Assembly (NCBI RefSeq): GCF_003634045.1
Contig: NZ_RBIM01000010.1
Span: 1 to 64,000, forward strand
DNA length: 64,000 bases
Origin: Maricaulis maris
GTDB lineage: Bacteria; Pseudomonadota; Alphaproteobacteria; Caulobacterales; Maricaulaceae
Direction: 5' to 3'
The notes beneath the pieces are model-generated. The model was not told the origin of the DNA. It searched no databases and saw only the letters and a program-made list of their open reading frames with translations. A program made the position numbers and the translations under genes. Position 1 is the stretch's first letter, and each line of letters opens with the position of its first letter. Shown in pieces: positions 26,114 through 34,791 of this stretch.

Positions 26114-27037
26114 TCAGCGCCGCAGCCCGTCACCAAGAATGAGGGCCGTCTCGTCGACGATCGCCTTGGCACCGGGCAGGACGGCGGTGAGGTTGAAATA
26201 GCCATGCGGCAGTGCTTTGCCGAGGGCGTAGCTGACCGTATTCCCCGCCGCCAACAACAGGTCACGATACGCTTGCCCCTCATCCAGCAGCGGATCGAGT
26301 TCGGCGGCGATGATATGAGCCGGCGGCAGACCGGCCAGGTCGGGGTTGAGCAGGGGCGAAACGCTCAATTCGACGGCCTGCGCCGGATCGGTCAGATAGG
26401 CCCGCACGACCTGGTCCAGGGTAAAGCTGGAGAGGAGATGCCCTTCCAGCCATTTCGGCTTGGGCTTGCGGCGCTCAACCAGCTGCAGGAGCGGATAGAT
26501 AAGGAGCTGGAAACAGATCTGCATGCGCCGCGTCTGGGCCAGGATGGCGGCCAGCCCGCCACCGGCCGAGTCGCCGGCGACCGCGATCCGGTCCGGCAAG
26601 GCACCGACCTCGGCAGCCCCCGGGCCGACCAGCCAGTCAAAGGCCGCCAGCGCATCCTCGACCCCGGCAGGCCAGGGATGTTCAGGCGCCAAGCGATAGT
26701 CGATCGCCAGCACCCGCATGCCGGACTTCGCCGCCAACCGCCGGCACAGGCTGTCATGGGTCTCCAGATCGCCGATCACATAGCCGCCGCCATGGGTGAA
26801 AAACGTGCATGGACCCGGCGCGTCGGCTCCGTTGGGACGGTAGAGCCGGGCCGCGATCTCACCTGTACCGCCCGGCACCGTCAGATCCCGCACCTCGGCC
26901 AGATCAGGCGCGCGCACATCCATGTGCGGCGCCGCATTGCGCAGTGCCTCGCGCATGCGCGGCGCCGCCCGGGCTGGTTCGAGCGGGTCTTGCAGACCGA
27001 ATTTGGTGAGGGCCTCAGGCCAAGCGGGCGCGTCCAT
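26114..27037 (-). CDS. Alpha/beta hydrolase, hormone-sensitive-lipase type
   Basis: A 307-residue esterase/lipase-like hydrolase. The HGGG oxyanion motif (FTHGGGYVIGD, about residue 80), the nucleophile G-D-S-A-G-G (about 155), the Asp in AELDPLLDEG (about 250) and the His in LPHGYFNL (about 279) form a complete HSL-family set. It has no signal peptide, so it is probably cytoplasmic. It is 37 bp from selO, in the same direction, but no obvious functional link exists. Substrate specificity (short-chain esters) is inference from the family. Confidence 0.88.
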   Translation of the reverse strand: MDAPAWPEALTKFGLQDPLEPARAAPRMREALRNAAPHMDVRAPDLAEVRDLTVPGGTGEIAARLYRPNGADAPGPCTFFTHGGGYVIGDLETHDSLCRRLAAKSGMRVLAIDYRLAPEHPWPAGVEDALAAFDWLVGPGAAEVGALPDRIAVAGDSAGGGLAAILAQTRRMQICFQLLIYPLLQLVERRKPKPKWLEGHLLSSFTLDQVVRAYLTDPAQAVELSVSPLLNPDLAGLPPAHIIAAELDPLLDEGQAYRDLLLAAGNTVSYALGKALPHGYFNLTAVLPGAKAIVDETALILGDGLRR

Positions 27038-27107
27038 GACATCCGGTTAGCACGGGTGCGGGCAACGGCAAACGCGACAATTCGATCAACCGCCGCAAAC
27101 GCGGGTG

Positions 27108-27332
27108 TCAGTGAAGCGTCACACCGGCTTCACGATCGAGACGGCCGGCCAGCGCATCTTCCATCACCGAGCGCAGGGCGCGCCAGGCATCGGCGCTTTC
27201 CGGCAAGCCCTGACCATCAAGGTCCGTCACCGCCTCGTCGGCATAGCCAATCGCCTGCGCGCCGTGCAGATCGACCATGGTCCAGGCGATCTGGTGGATG
27301 TCTTGGGCGGTGATTTGCACATGCACGGTCAT
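27108..27332 (-). CDS. Small hypothetical protein (74 aa)
   Basis: A short acidic helical protein (MTVHVQITAQDIHQIAWTMV ...), ending RLDREAGVTLH. The ATG at 27332 follows AGGAGCCC; the longer frame upstream lacks a ribosome site. It resembles in size and pattern small conserved alphaproteobacterial proteins of unknown function; I cannot name a family. It sits between the hydrolase and DUF924 genes, same strand. Confidence 0.6.
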   Translation of the reverse strand: MTVHVQITAQDIHQIAWTMVDLHGAQAIGYADEAVTDLDGQGLPESADAWRALRSVMEDALAGRLDREAGVTLH

Positions 27333-27495
27333 TCGGGGGCTCCTGCCGGATGGATGTCTTGCCCTCTTCAAGAGCAAGCGGCAGGCCAGCCTCGCGCCGA
27401 ATTTTATCTCAATTATTCAACGGGTTGAGTTTTCCACAGACCGGCGCGCCCTGCCCTGCGGTCGAAATTGCCGAGTCGTTCTGTCCGGGTCGGCC

Positions 27496-28077
27496 TCAGG
27501 AGCGCTTGCGGCCGGGCGCATAACCGCCGCCGTCGAGATAGGCGGTCTCGGCCGCGGTCGAGATCCGCCCCAGCGCCTCATTGCGATAGGGGAAACGGCC
27601 AAATTGCCGGATCACCTCGCGGTGCTTGATCGCGTGATCGCGCGTACCGGTTCCCGACAGGCGCTCCGTCGCCAGTTCGACGCAGAGATCCTGGTCGTCG
27701 AGATTTTCCGAATGCATGTAGGGCATGTAGACGAAGGCCCGGCGCTCATCGGGGATCACCCAGTCATAGCCCTGCTCGATCATCTGGCCAGCCAGATGGC
27801 GGGCGATCTCGTCATGGGCAAAGGCGTGCCCCGAACCGCGCCAGATATTGCGGGTGAGCTGGTCGAACTGGATGATCAGGGCAAAGGTGCCCAGCGCCGT
27901 ATCCTCCCAGGGATGGCCGCGCTCCCACCAGATCTGCGCATTGTGTTCAACCGAGGCGGCAAACCGGCGCCGCACCCGGGCATCAAAAGCCGGCGTCGCG
28001 GCGTACCAGCGTTTCGGTCCGGCGGTCTCGAACCAGAAGTCGAGGACATCATCAGCGGTCGGATCGACGATACTCAT
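27496..28077 (-). CDS. DUF924 family protein
   Basis: A 193-residue protein matching DUF924, a helical, TPR-like family. Family signatures are DVLDFWFE near the N-terminus, ALIIQFDQLTRNIWRGSGHAF (about residues 80-100), DERRAFVYMPYMHSE and GRFPYRNEALGR near the end. No biochemical role is established. The start at 28077 overlaps the acyl-CoA synthetase stop (28074) by 4 bp, suggesting coupled translation after that gene. Confidence 0.9.
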   Translation of the reverse strand: MSIVDPTADDVLDFWFETAGPKRWYAATPAFDARVRRRFAASVEHNAQIWWERGHPWEDTALGTFALIIQFDQLTRNIWRGSGHAFAHDEIARHLAGQMIEQGYDWVIPDERRAFVYMPYMHSENLDDQDLCVELATERLSGTGTRDHAIKHREVIRQFGRFPYRNEALGRISTAAETAYLDGGGYAPGRKRS

Positions 28078-29867
28078 ACCCGCAGTTCCCCGGACTCAAT
28101 GGCCGCAAAAAGCTCCTTGGTCATAGGCACATAACGCCCTTCGCGGGGATGGTCGAGCAGGACCGGGTCAGCGACCCGAGACGGGTCGAAGCCTTCCTTG
28201 ACGAGATCGACCTTGCGGAATTTGAATGTGCCTGTGGTGTCGGTCTGCTGCTGCAGGCGCAGGAAGAGCGGGCGCGCATAGCTGGGCAGCGCTGCGTGGA
28301 CATGGGCGTGCAGGGCATCGAGGTCGAGCTTGCCCGGCTCGGTCACCAGCGCCGCCATGCCGGCCCGTCCGGAATGGCCTGTCACTTCGACCCCGAACAC
28401 ATTGGCTTGCTCAATGCCGTCAAAGGCGAAGGCCTCGGCGACCTCGCCGGTGGCAACATTCTCGGACTTCCAGCGGAAAGTGTCCCCGACCCGGTCGATG
28501 AAATAATAATAGCCCAGCTCGTCGCGGGACATGAGATCACCGGTCCGGAACCAGGCATCGCCTTCCTCATAGACGTCGCGCAGCACCTTCTTCTCGGTGT
28601 CTTCCTTCGAGCCATAACCGTCGAAACGGAAGCGGGCATCATCCGGATCAATCCGGCCGATGGCCTCGCCGACCTCGCCGGGTTCACAGGGAATGCAGCG
28701 ACCATTGGTGTCACGCAGCGGCATTTCCGCATCGAGGTCGAACTTGACCAGGTCGATATTGAACCGGTGCTTGAGATAATTCGGCACACGGCCGACGGCT
28801 CCGGGCTGGTTATAGGCATTCACCAGGCCGACATTGCCCTCGGTCGAACCATAGAATTCGACAATGTCCTTGAGCGCGAAACGAGCCTGGAAGGCGTCCC
28901 AGACATCGCGACGCATGCCGTTGCCGATAGCACAGCGAAGCGTATGGCCGTGCTCCTCGGGCACTTCCGGCGAATTGACGAGGAAACGGCACAACTCGCC
29001 GACATACATGAAGAGCGTGGCGCGAAAGCGCTGCACATCGGGCCAGAAGGCCGAGGCGGAAAACCGCGGCCGGATGATCAGTGCGCCGCCGAAGGACAGG
29101 GCACAGCCGACGCCGCACAGCCCGCCGGTCGCATGATAGAGCGGCAGCACCATCATCATCCGGTCGTCCGGCTTGGCCTTGGCGATGATGGCGAAGATGT
29201 TGAGATAGTACAGCGCCCGCACATGCGTCATCAGCGCTGCCTTGGGCAGGCCGGTCGTGCCGCTGGTGAACATTTTCAGCACCGGTGCTTCCGGCTTCAC
29301 ATCGGCGCGGACCGATGGATCCAGACGCGTGTCGTCCTCGGCATCCAGGGCGGCATCGAGACCCTCCGCGCCGTCCATCGCCCCGTCAAACGACCAGGCC
29401 GTGACATCGTCGATCCCGCACGCCTTCGCTGCGCTGTAGGCATCGGCCAGGCTCGACTCGACAATGGCATGCTTGCCCTCGCCGATGGTCAGGCAATGCG
29501 CCAGAGAAGCGCCGGTCAGCTGGCTGTTGATCAGCGCGGTCACCACGCCAACCTTGGACAGGCCGAACCAGACCGCGATGTACTCCCAGCGATTGGTCAT
29601 GAACAGCGACACCGCATCGCCCGGTTTCAGACCGCGGGCCAGCGCCCAGCGGGCGACCCGGTTGGCAAGGGCGTCAAACTGGCGATAGCTGATTTCACCG
29701 TCGTCGAGGATCGCCATCGGACGATCCGGAAAACGGTCGACGGTCGCTTCGATATGATCCGGCACGCGCAGGCCGGATCCGGATCCGACCTTGGCCACCT
29801 TGCGCAGCACCGACAGCATGCTCGTCACATAGTTGAACTCACGCGCAATCGCGCCCAGCATGCCCAT
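28074..29867 (-). CDS. Long-chain acyl-CoA synthetase (FATP/FadD-like)
   Basis: A 597-residue AMP-forming ligase that activates fatty acids to acyl-CoA, probably at the inner membrane. The AMP-binding motif is MFTSGTTGLPKAALMTH (about residue 215); the adenylation core has EFYGSTEGNVGLVN and GDAWFRTGDL, followed by the RVGDTFRWKSENVAT hinge, the pattern of very-long-chain/FATP-type synthetases. The ATG at 29867 follows GGAGGT; a longer frame upstream has no ribosome site. It heads a two-gene run with DUF924. The chain-length range is not visible in sequence. Confidence 0.9.
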   Translation of the reverse strand: MGMLGAIAREFNYVTSMLSVLRKVAKVGSGSGLRVPDHIEATVDRFPDRPMAILDDGEISYRQFDALANRVARWALARGLKPGDAVSLFMTNRWEYIAVWFGLSKVGVVTALINSQLTGASLAHCLTIGEGKHAIVESSLADAYSAAKACGIDDVTAWSFDGAMDGAEGLDAALDAEDDTRLDPSVRADVKPEAPVLKMFTSGTTGLPKAALMTHVRALYYLNIFAIIAKAKPDDRMMMVLPLYHATGGLCGVGCALSFGGALIIRPRFSASAFWPDVQRFRATLFMYVGELCRFLVNSPEVPEEHGHTLRCAIGNGMRRDVWDAFQARFALKDIVEFYGSTEGNVGLVNAYNQPGAVGRVPNYLKHRFNIDLVKFDLDAEMPLRDTNGRCIPCEPGEVGEAIGRIDPDDARFRFDGYGSKEDTEKKVLRDVYEEGDAWFRTGDLMSRDELGYYYFIDRVGDTFRWKSENVATGEVAEAFAFDGIEQANVFGVEVTGHSGRAGMAALVTEPGKLDLDALHAHVHAALPSYARPLFLRLQQQTDTTGTFKFRKVDLVKEGFDPSRVADPVLLDHPREGRYVPMTKELFAAIESGELRV

Positions 29868-30030
29868 TCGATCGACCTCCCGTATTATTGTTGCGCGTGA
29901 CGATATGGGTCGTCCCTGCCCGGTCAAGCAAGGGCAGGCGCTCACGCGGCAAGTGTGATCGCATGTTTCAGAAGATTACCGGGATTTGCCGCGTCAAGCG
30001 AGGGAGCGGCGCGCGGCCACTGCCTCCGGC

Positions 30031-30921
30031 CTATCGCCGGCGCATCGTGCCGTCTCGCCCCGTTTCCGACAGCAGCGCCAGGCAAACGGCCAGCAGAGGC
30101 AAGTCCTTCAGGAGGAAATGCCCCGTCGCGGCCAGCGCCGGGAACCCGCCCAGATCCGCTGCCCAACTTGCCGGGAAGGTCAGCAGGAAGCTCAGCGTAA
30201 GGATGAAGGTCGTGATCGCCAGATACAGGCCCAGGCGAAAGAGCGTGTTGTTGAACCAATAGCCGATCAGGGCGACCACGGTGATCAGTTCGATCATGCC
30301 GATCAGGTTGGACACGGTCTGCAGCGGCATCAGGCCCAAAAGCCAGGCAAAGGCCGGACTGGTCTGCACCAGCGGCTCGATCCCGGCGGCCTCGACGGCG
30401 GTGAATTTCATGCCGCCGATCCAGCCGAGCACCAGGACAAGACCGAGCCACATCACTGGCTGGCTCCACATCCGCATGTCGGTGTGACGCTGGGCAAACA
30501 TGCGGGTATTGGCAAAACTCCCGCCCCACAGGGACAGGCCGAGAATGGCGACGTATTTCAGGATGCCCTGTCCCGAGCCGATCGCCGGAAATCCGCCCGC
30601 CGCCTCGATCCAGACCGGATTGGTGAGCATGACCGTCAGCGCAATGAAGGCGTACAGCCCGGTCATGGCGAAGCCGATGCGGCGGAAGCTGCCGGACGGG
30701 ATCGGCGCGCCGACCAGGACGCCGGCGATGATCTGGTAAAGCCCCAGCGTCTTGGCCGCCGAACTCGCCTGGCCTGCCAGGCCGGACAGGAAGGCATGGC
30801 CCTCGATCCAGCTGCCGGTAATACCCGTGCCGACAGCGGTGAAATTCATCACCCCGAACCACAGGAACATCACCGCCAAGGCCAGGCGGGCAAACAACAA
30901 CGCGTTTCCAGGCGACAACAA
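30031..30921 (-). CDS. DUF417 (YkgB-like) membrane protein
   Basis: A 296-residue protein with about seven hydrophobic segments, first ALLFARLALAVMFLWFGVMNF. The pattern FGVMNFTAVGTGITGSWIEG and IPLTWGG-like loops match the DUF417/YkgB family, related to DoxX-like membrane proteins. Here the protein seems to carry two tandem related halves (MFLWFGVMNFTAVGT and LVLGWIGGMKFTAVEAAGIEPL), a possible internal duplication. Function is unknown; relatives are linked to stress from reactive chlorine. Single-gene unit ending about 90 bp from the acyl-CoA synthetase gene. Confidence 0.85.
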   Translation of the reverse strand: MLSPGNALLFARLALAVMFLWFGVMNFTAVGTGITGSWIEGHAFLSGLAGQASSAAKTLGLYQIIAGVLVGAPIPSGSFRRIGFAMTGLYAFIALTVMLTNPVWIEAAGGFPAIGSGQGILKYVAILGLSLWGGSFANTRMFAQRHTDMRMWSQPVMWLGLVLVLGWIGGMKFTAVEAAGIEPLVQTSPAFAWLLGLMPLQTVSNLIGMIELITVVALIGYWFNNTLFRLGLYLAITTFILTLSFLLTFPASWAADLGGFPALAATGHFLLKDLPLLAVCLALLSETGRDGTMRRR

Positions 30922-31110
30922 GATCAGGCCTCCGTCCGGGCTCGAACCGCGAGGCTAGCACCGGGCGAAGCGACTGACGAGAGCCGATTTCAAGGGCTTG
31001 ATGACGATGCGGTCACGTCGTCATCGCCGCAATGTGTGTCGTGAACCAGACTGGCTTCGCGGAACCGGCCCCACGATACGCTAGTCGTCTTTCGGCGTAA
31101 CGATACGACC

Positions 31111-31145
31111 ACCATATGATTTGCATCATACTTTCGGCATATGGT
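31111..31145. promoter_or_regulatory. Operator-like palindrome of parDE
   Basis: ACCATATG (31111-31118) and CATATGGT (31138-31145) form a perfect inverted repeat, and ATGAT-TTGC-ATCAT lies in its left half. It ends 24 bp before the parD ATG, the usual position for autorepression by a ParD ribbon-helix-helix protein. Confidence 0.65.
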
Positions 31146-31168
31146 ATTTTGAGGGAAGGAGATGCCCC

Positions 31169-31426
31169 ATGACCATGATGCGAAAGACGATCACCATCCC
31201 CGATGCGATGGAAAGCTGGATCAAGGCGCGCATCGAATCCGGTCTCTATGTCAATGACAGCGAATATATGCGCGATCTGATCCGCCGTGATCAGGAACGC
31301 CATGCGGGCGAAGAACAGCTCCGCGGCTTGATTGCCGAAGGGCTGGAAAGCGGAATGAGCAATGCCCGCGCTGCCGACATCAAGAAGCGCGTTGAAGACC
31401 GGTTGAAAGCCGATGGCCGCCTATAG
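31169..31426 (+). CDS. parD: ParD-family antitoxin
   Basis: An 85-residue antitoxin of the CC2985/ParD ribbon-helix-helix type. MRKTITIPDAMESWIKARIE is the beta-strand/helix DNA-binding part, SGLYVNDSEYMRDLIRRDQ the dimer part, and the acidic tail (EEQLRGLIAEGLESGMSN) the toxin-binding part. The ATG at 31169 follows GGAAGGAG. It overlaps parE by 14 bp. It should bind and neutralise the neighbouring ParE and repress its own promoter. Confidence 0.9.
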   Translation: MTMMRKTITIPDAMESWIKARIESGLYVNDSEYMRDLIRRDQERHAGEEQLRGLIAEGLESGMSNARAADIKKRVEDRLKADGRL

Positions 31427-31703
31427 GCTTTCGGCAAAGGCTGATGCCGACATTGATGCGATCTACGAATATTCCATCCTGAATTTCGGGTTGGCCACTG
31501 CCAGCACCTATATCGACGAGCTTTTTGCGCGTTTTGATCTGCTGGCGGACAACCCCGGATGGGGCAATGACTACACCCATATCGCCCCCGGTCTGCGGCG
31601 TTACGAGCACACCCGCCATCCATCTATTACACGCTTCGATACAGGCGATGTGCTGATTATCCGCGTTCTCGGCGGACGGCAGGACCCGGCCCGCCATTTC
31701 TAG
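31413..31703 (+). CDS. parE: ParE-family toxin
   Basis: A 96-residue RelE/ParE-type toxin. Features: AAYRLSAKADADIDAIYEYS at the N-terminus, PGLRRYEHTRHPSITRFDTGDVLIIRVLGGRQD at the C-terminus, ending ARHF. ParE toxins of this family poison DNA gyrase, RelE types cleave mRNA; the ParE signature (VLGGRQDP) favours the former. It is translated from an ATG inside the last codons of parD, giving tight coupling. It lies just outside the tRNA-Leu-bounded island. Confidence 0.9.
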   Translation: MAAYRLSAKADADIDAIYEYSILNFGLATASTYIDELFARFDLLADNPGWGNDYTHIAPGLRRYEHTRHPSITRFDTGDVLIIRVLGGRQDPARHF

Positions 31704-31833
31704 GCGGATTTTTTGTCGCAGATTGAGGTCAGCACCTCCGGCTCCGGGCCGGACCTCGCTTCATGCGGCACGATCCCCAGCCCCGTCAGTCAGACCGGGC
31801 ACGGATTTGCGCGGAGCGGAAGCCGTGAAAAAG

Positions 31834-31847
31834 TGGTGCCCCTGGCC
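31834..31847. repeat. att-like repeat, left end of island A
   Basis: TGGTGCCCCTGGCC here is identical to 45348-45361, where it is the last 14 nt (reverse strand) of a tRNA-Leu 3' end, including CCA. It marks the left end of the 13.5-kb island. Beyond it, toward lower coordinates, lies the parDE pair. The rest of 31704-32062 holds no gene. Confidence 0.75.
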
Positions 31848-32062
31848 GGAGCAAGACCAGTATTGGCCACTCCGTGAAGCACTGAGTTTTCAGATCGTTA
31901 CGCCATGCCGGTCCGTGTGGCACACCAACTAACGTTGCTTTCCGTGTACCAGATCCCCGTGACACCGGGCAAGGCAGATCGAATTTTGTTCAGGAACCTG
32001 AGCGGCATTGAAGGACCTAACCCTCATCGCCTCTCCCCCCGCCCCCCCTGTGGTACAGTCGG

Positions 32063-32638
32063 CTATTCGCCGCCGGGCTTGTCTCCGGGTTTATGCCACA
32101 CCAGTTCCCGCACCTTTTCTTGGGCAATCCCCAACTGTTCCCAGACCTTAATAACGATAGCCTCATCTCTCGTAGCCAAGGGGCAGTTGAGATCTTCCGC
32201 CAAATAGTGCGTATCTCTGGAAGCTTCGTTCGCCAACTCGGCAACCGCCCATATTTCCTTAGCAACGTGCTCCGGAAGTATCGCTTGATGCTCGTCCATG
32301 AATTTTTCGAGACGCCTCTCCAGCGAGCTCAAACCAAACCGGGCGAAACTCTCCATTGCATCAATAAAGTCATCATGGGAACGGTTCGGAGCGACTTCGC
32401 TGACTAGCTTAAGCATGTCCCGCGCAGCCGCCATCTGGAAGGAATAGAGATACTCTTCTCTACGGAGCGAAGCTTTTGCATTCTCAAGCGAACGGTCTAA
32501 CTCATTCTGCCACTTGTGAAGGTTTCTGGCTGCGAAGTGCGCTACTGCTTGCCGTGCCCCCCAAACCATCGCTGCACCTATCGCGCTGGCGCCACCCAAG
32601 AACCCAATGACCGCTGGGAACCAATGCCAATCACCCAT
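32063..32638 (-). CDS. Hypothetical membrane-anchored helical protein
   Basis: A 191-residue protein with one N-terminal transmembrane helix (WFPAVIGFLGGASAIGAAMVW) and a long charged helical remainder (LHKWQNELDRSLENAKASLRREE). No family is recognised. The ATG at 32638 has GGAGG just upstream. It is divergent from the serine recombinase gene, with the repeat region 32691-32789 between them, so that region may control both. Confidence 0.65.
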   Translation of the reverse strand: MGDWHWFPAVIGFLGGASAIGAAMVWGARQAVAHFAARNLHKWQNELDRSLENAKASLRREEYLYSFQMAAARDMLKLVSEVAPNRSHDDFIDAMESFARFGLSSLERRLEKFMDEHQAILPEHVAKEIWAVAELANEASRDTHYLAEDLNCPLATRDEAIVIKVWEQLGIAQEKVRELVWHKPGDKPGGE

Positions 32639-32690
32639 ATCTTCCTCCAATCGACAATTCTCACCCGATACAGCATCTATTAGCCTTGCC

Positions 32691-32789
32691 CTAGTGACGC
32701 TCCCGGTCGACCGCCGCAGAAGGCGTCACACAAGTCACTCTTGACTTAAGACGCCTCAAGCGTCACAAAGCCTAAATCCTAGTGACGCT
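32691..32789. promoter_or_regulatory. Repeated GTGACGCT sites: probable operator / res site
   Basis: CTAGTGACGCT occurs as direct repeats at 32691-32701 and 32779-32789. Their complement occurs at 32723-32729 (GCGTCAC) and 32759-32766 (AGCGTCAC). The pair 32759-32766 and 32782-32789 is an 8-bp palindrome. Four half-sites just upstream of a serine recombinase fit its recombination/res or repressor site. Confidence 0.7.
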
Positions 32790-32801
32790 GAGGAGTGAAG
32801 C

Positions 32802-33356
32802 ATGATCATCGGATACGCAAGGACATCGACCGCCGACCAAGAGGCGGGACTGGAGGCTCAGGTCAGGGACCTTGGGGCCGCTGGGGCTGACAAGGTCTTC
32901 TCCGAACAGGTCTCCGCCACGAAGAAGCGGAGCGAGCTGGACAGCGCCATCGACTATCTCCGCGACGACGACGTGCTGGTGGTCACCAAGCTGGACCGTC
33001 TTGCCCGATCCATCCGTGACCTCATGGAGATCGTGGAGCGCATCCGGTCAAAGGGGGCGAGCCTGCGTATCCTCGCAATGGACTTGGACACAGGTTCGGC
33101 CACCGGCAAGCTGATGCTCGGCATTCTCGGCTCAGTGGCCGAGTTCGAGCGGGAGATCATGCTGGAGCGGCAACGCGAGGGGATCGCCAAGGCGAAAGCC
33201 GAGGGCAAATACAAGGGGCGTGCACCGACAGCCCGGCGGAAGGCCGACGACGTCCTGCGGCTGCTTGGAGACGGGCTTACTGAGGCAGCGGTTGGCGAGG
33301 CCCTTGGCATCAGCCGGTCCAGCGTGCAGCGCATCAAGCGCGCCGGAGCGGCTTAG
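32802..33356 (+). CDS. Serine recombinase (resolvase/invertase)
   Basis: A 184-residue serine recombinase of the resolvase/invertase family. The catalytic N-terminus MIIGYARTSTADQEAGLEAQ carries the active Ser (about residue 9); DDDVLVVTKLDRLARSIRDLM and LGSVAEFEREIMLERQREGI are the conserved blocks, and a short C-terminal helix-turn-helix (LTEAAVGEALGISRSSVQRIKRAG) follows. It likely acts at the repeated sites immediately upstream (32691-32789), resolving or inverting DNA. The ATG follows GAGGAG about 7 nt upstream. It lies within island A. Confidence 0.92.
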   Translation: MIIGYARTSTADQEAGLEAQVRDLGAAGADKVFSEQVSATKKRSELDSAIDYLRDDDVLVVTKLDRLARSIRDLMEIVERIRSKGASLRILAMDLDTGSATGKLMLGILGSVAEFEREIMLERQREGIAKAKAEGKYKGRAPTARRKADDVLRLLGDGLTEAAVGEALGISRSSVQRIKRAGAA

Positions 33357-33874
33357 CTTGGGGTATCCTCACCATCGGCGCTGGGAGCCAAGGCTAGCTC
33401 CGTGAGGCGCGACTTGTACCGACCGTGCCGCTTCAACCGCAGCAAGGCATCGGACAGGGCTGCCATGGTTGCACTGTAGGCTGTTTGGAACTCTTCTCGC
33501 CTTCGACGGGCGTTCGACCACACGTGGATGAAGTCCTGCATGCGGTGCTGGTAGCGCGTCACGGCTTCTACTGCATCGATAGACAGGCCCTCAGCGGCAG
33601 TCAGCCCTTGTAGGAAGTCAATGCGGCGAACGTACGGTTCCAGCATCCATTCCTCGCGGGCGTCCTGCTCTTTCCACCCAGTGCTAGGGTCCGCCCGGTG
33701 TCGGAGCGCTATCTGCGTCTCGACAAGCTCGGTGGCCACACGCCGACCGATCCGGAACCGGGTGCGAAGACGGGTCCAGTACCAACTGAGACTGCCGAAC
33801 GCAGCCGCAACCAGCAACTCTGGCCAACGGCTCCCAAGGGCGTCCAGCGCCCATTCAAGTATCCCCACGTTCAT
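33353..33874 (-). CDS. Hypothetical protein with N-terminal membrane helix
   Basis: A 173-residue protein with a hydrophobic stretch (WPELLVAAAFGSLSWYW) and a charged helical body. No family recognised. Its stop overlaps the 3' end of the convergent recombinase gene by 4 bp. A GGGGGG stretch near the start could serve as ribosome site. Island gene of unknown role, with typical GC content for the island. Confidence 0.55.
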   Translation of the reverse strand: MNVGILEWALDALGSRWPELLVAAAFGSLSWYWTRLRTRFRIGRRVATELVETQIALRHRADPSTGWKEQDAREEWMLEPYVRRIDFLQGLTAAEGLSIDAVEAVTRYQHRMQDFIHVWSNARRRREEFQTAYSATMAALSDALLRLKRHGRYKSRLTELALAPSADGEDTPS

Positions 33875-33940
33875 CCCCCCGAGCGGCTGCGCCCGAGTGC
33901 AGCACAGGGGGGCGTCGAGTTCAACGACGTCGAACGACCG

Positions 33941-34636
33941 CTACCGTGCCGCCGGACCAGCCACCAGCCCACACGCCTCCTCGATGTCGGCTCCAAGAAG
34001 CCGCAGCACCCGACCTCGGCTATGGGGATACTTGTGCAGCTCTGTCACCTCCTTGATTGGGATGTTCGCGACACCGACCATCCTCGGCACTTCCCGCACC
34101 CAACGCTTGTGGGAACCTGATGCCAGCCGGTGGACGATCTTCGCTGCCTGCACGCGGCGGAACTCGGTGGTCTCGACGGGCTGGGGGTCCGCACCGATCA
34201 TCCGGTCAACAACAAGCCAAGCCTCCAGCACTTTCAGCGGGTCCACTCCGGCGGCCCTGAGCCTTGCCCACGCCGCTCGTGATCGCTCTTGGGGTGTCAT
34301 CCCGGCAAGCCTGTAAGCCTCCACATGAGGCCCGGAGCGGTCATACAGGCCCCGGATGCGCTGGAGGGCGTTCTCGACCCAACGGTCCGTGAGGTTCGCC
34401 TTCAGCCACCCTCGGACGGCCTTCCTGTGCGGAACCAGCTCCTTGGCCGTGTAGGACCGCTTGTACGGGCTGCCATGGCGCGAGTAGTGATCCGCATGCG
34501 TGCGGCAGAAACGCGTGTCGAGGCCCTTGGCCGTGCCAGCGCGCGCCGGGTGTGGGCAGCCGACAACGCGGCAGTAGGAATACATGTGGTTGGGCTGTTT
34601 CGCCCTCTCGGAGACTTTCGGTGTTCGGCTAGGCAT
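33941..34636 (-). CDS. Hypothetical protein with Cys/His zinc-binding-like N-terminus
   Basis: A 231-residue basic protein. The N-terminal segment has C-R-V-V-G-C-P-H-P and C-R-T-H, arranged as a possible zinc site (Cys22, Cys27, His29, Cys44, His47 by my count), followed by RHGSPYKR. The rest is helical and Arg-rich. I recognise no family, though phage/island proteins often carry such CHC motifs. It could be DNA-binding. It is transcribed toward the neighbouring membrane-protein gene. Confidence 0.6.
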   Translation of the reverse strand: MPSRTPKVSERAKQPNHMYSYCRVVGCPHPARAGTAKGLDTRFCRTHADHYSRHGSPYKRSYTAKELVPHRKAVRGWLKANLTDRWVENALQRIRGLYDRSGPHVEAYRLAGMTPQERSRAAWARLRAAGVDPLKVLEAWLVVDRMIGADPQPVETTEFRRVQAAKIVHRLASGSHKRWVREVPRMVGVANIPIKEVTELHKYPHSRGRVLRLLGADIEEACGLVAGPAAR

Positions 34637-34791
34637 AGGCAGTGCTCACTCGGACCAACGCGTCGTGACTAACGCTGCTCGGGCCAGCAGGCCAGCCGAC
34701 GCAGTAGCATCCTGTGGAAACACACTGCGGAGGCTCGACACGGGCGAAACAACCGGGCGATCTATCTGCCAAAAGGTAGAGGGCTTCCAAT

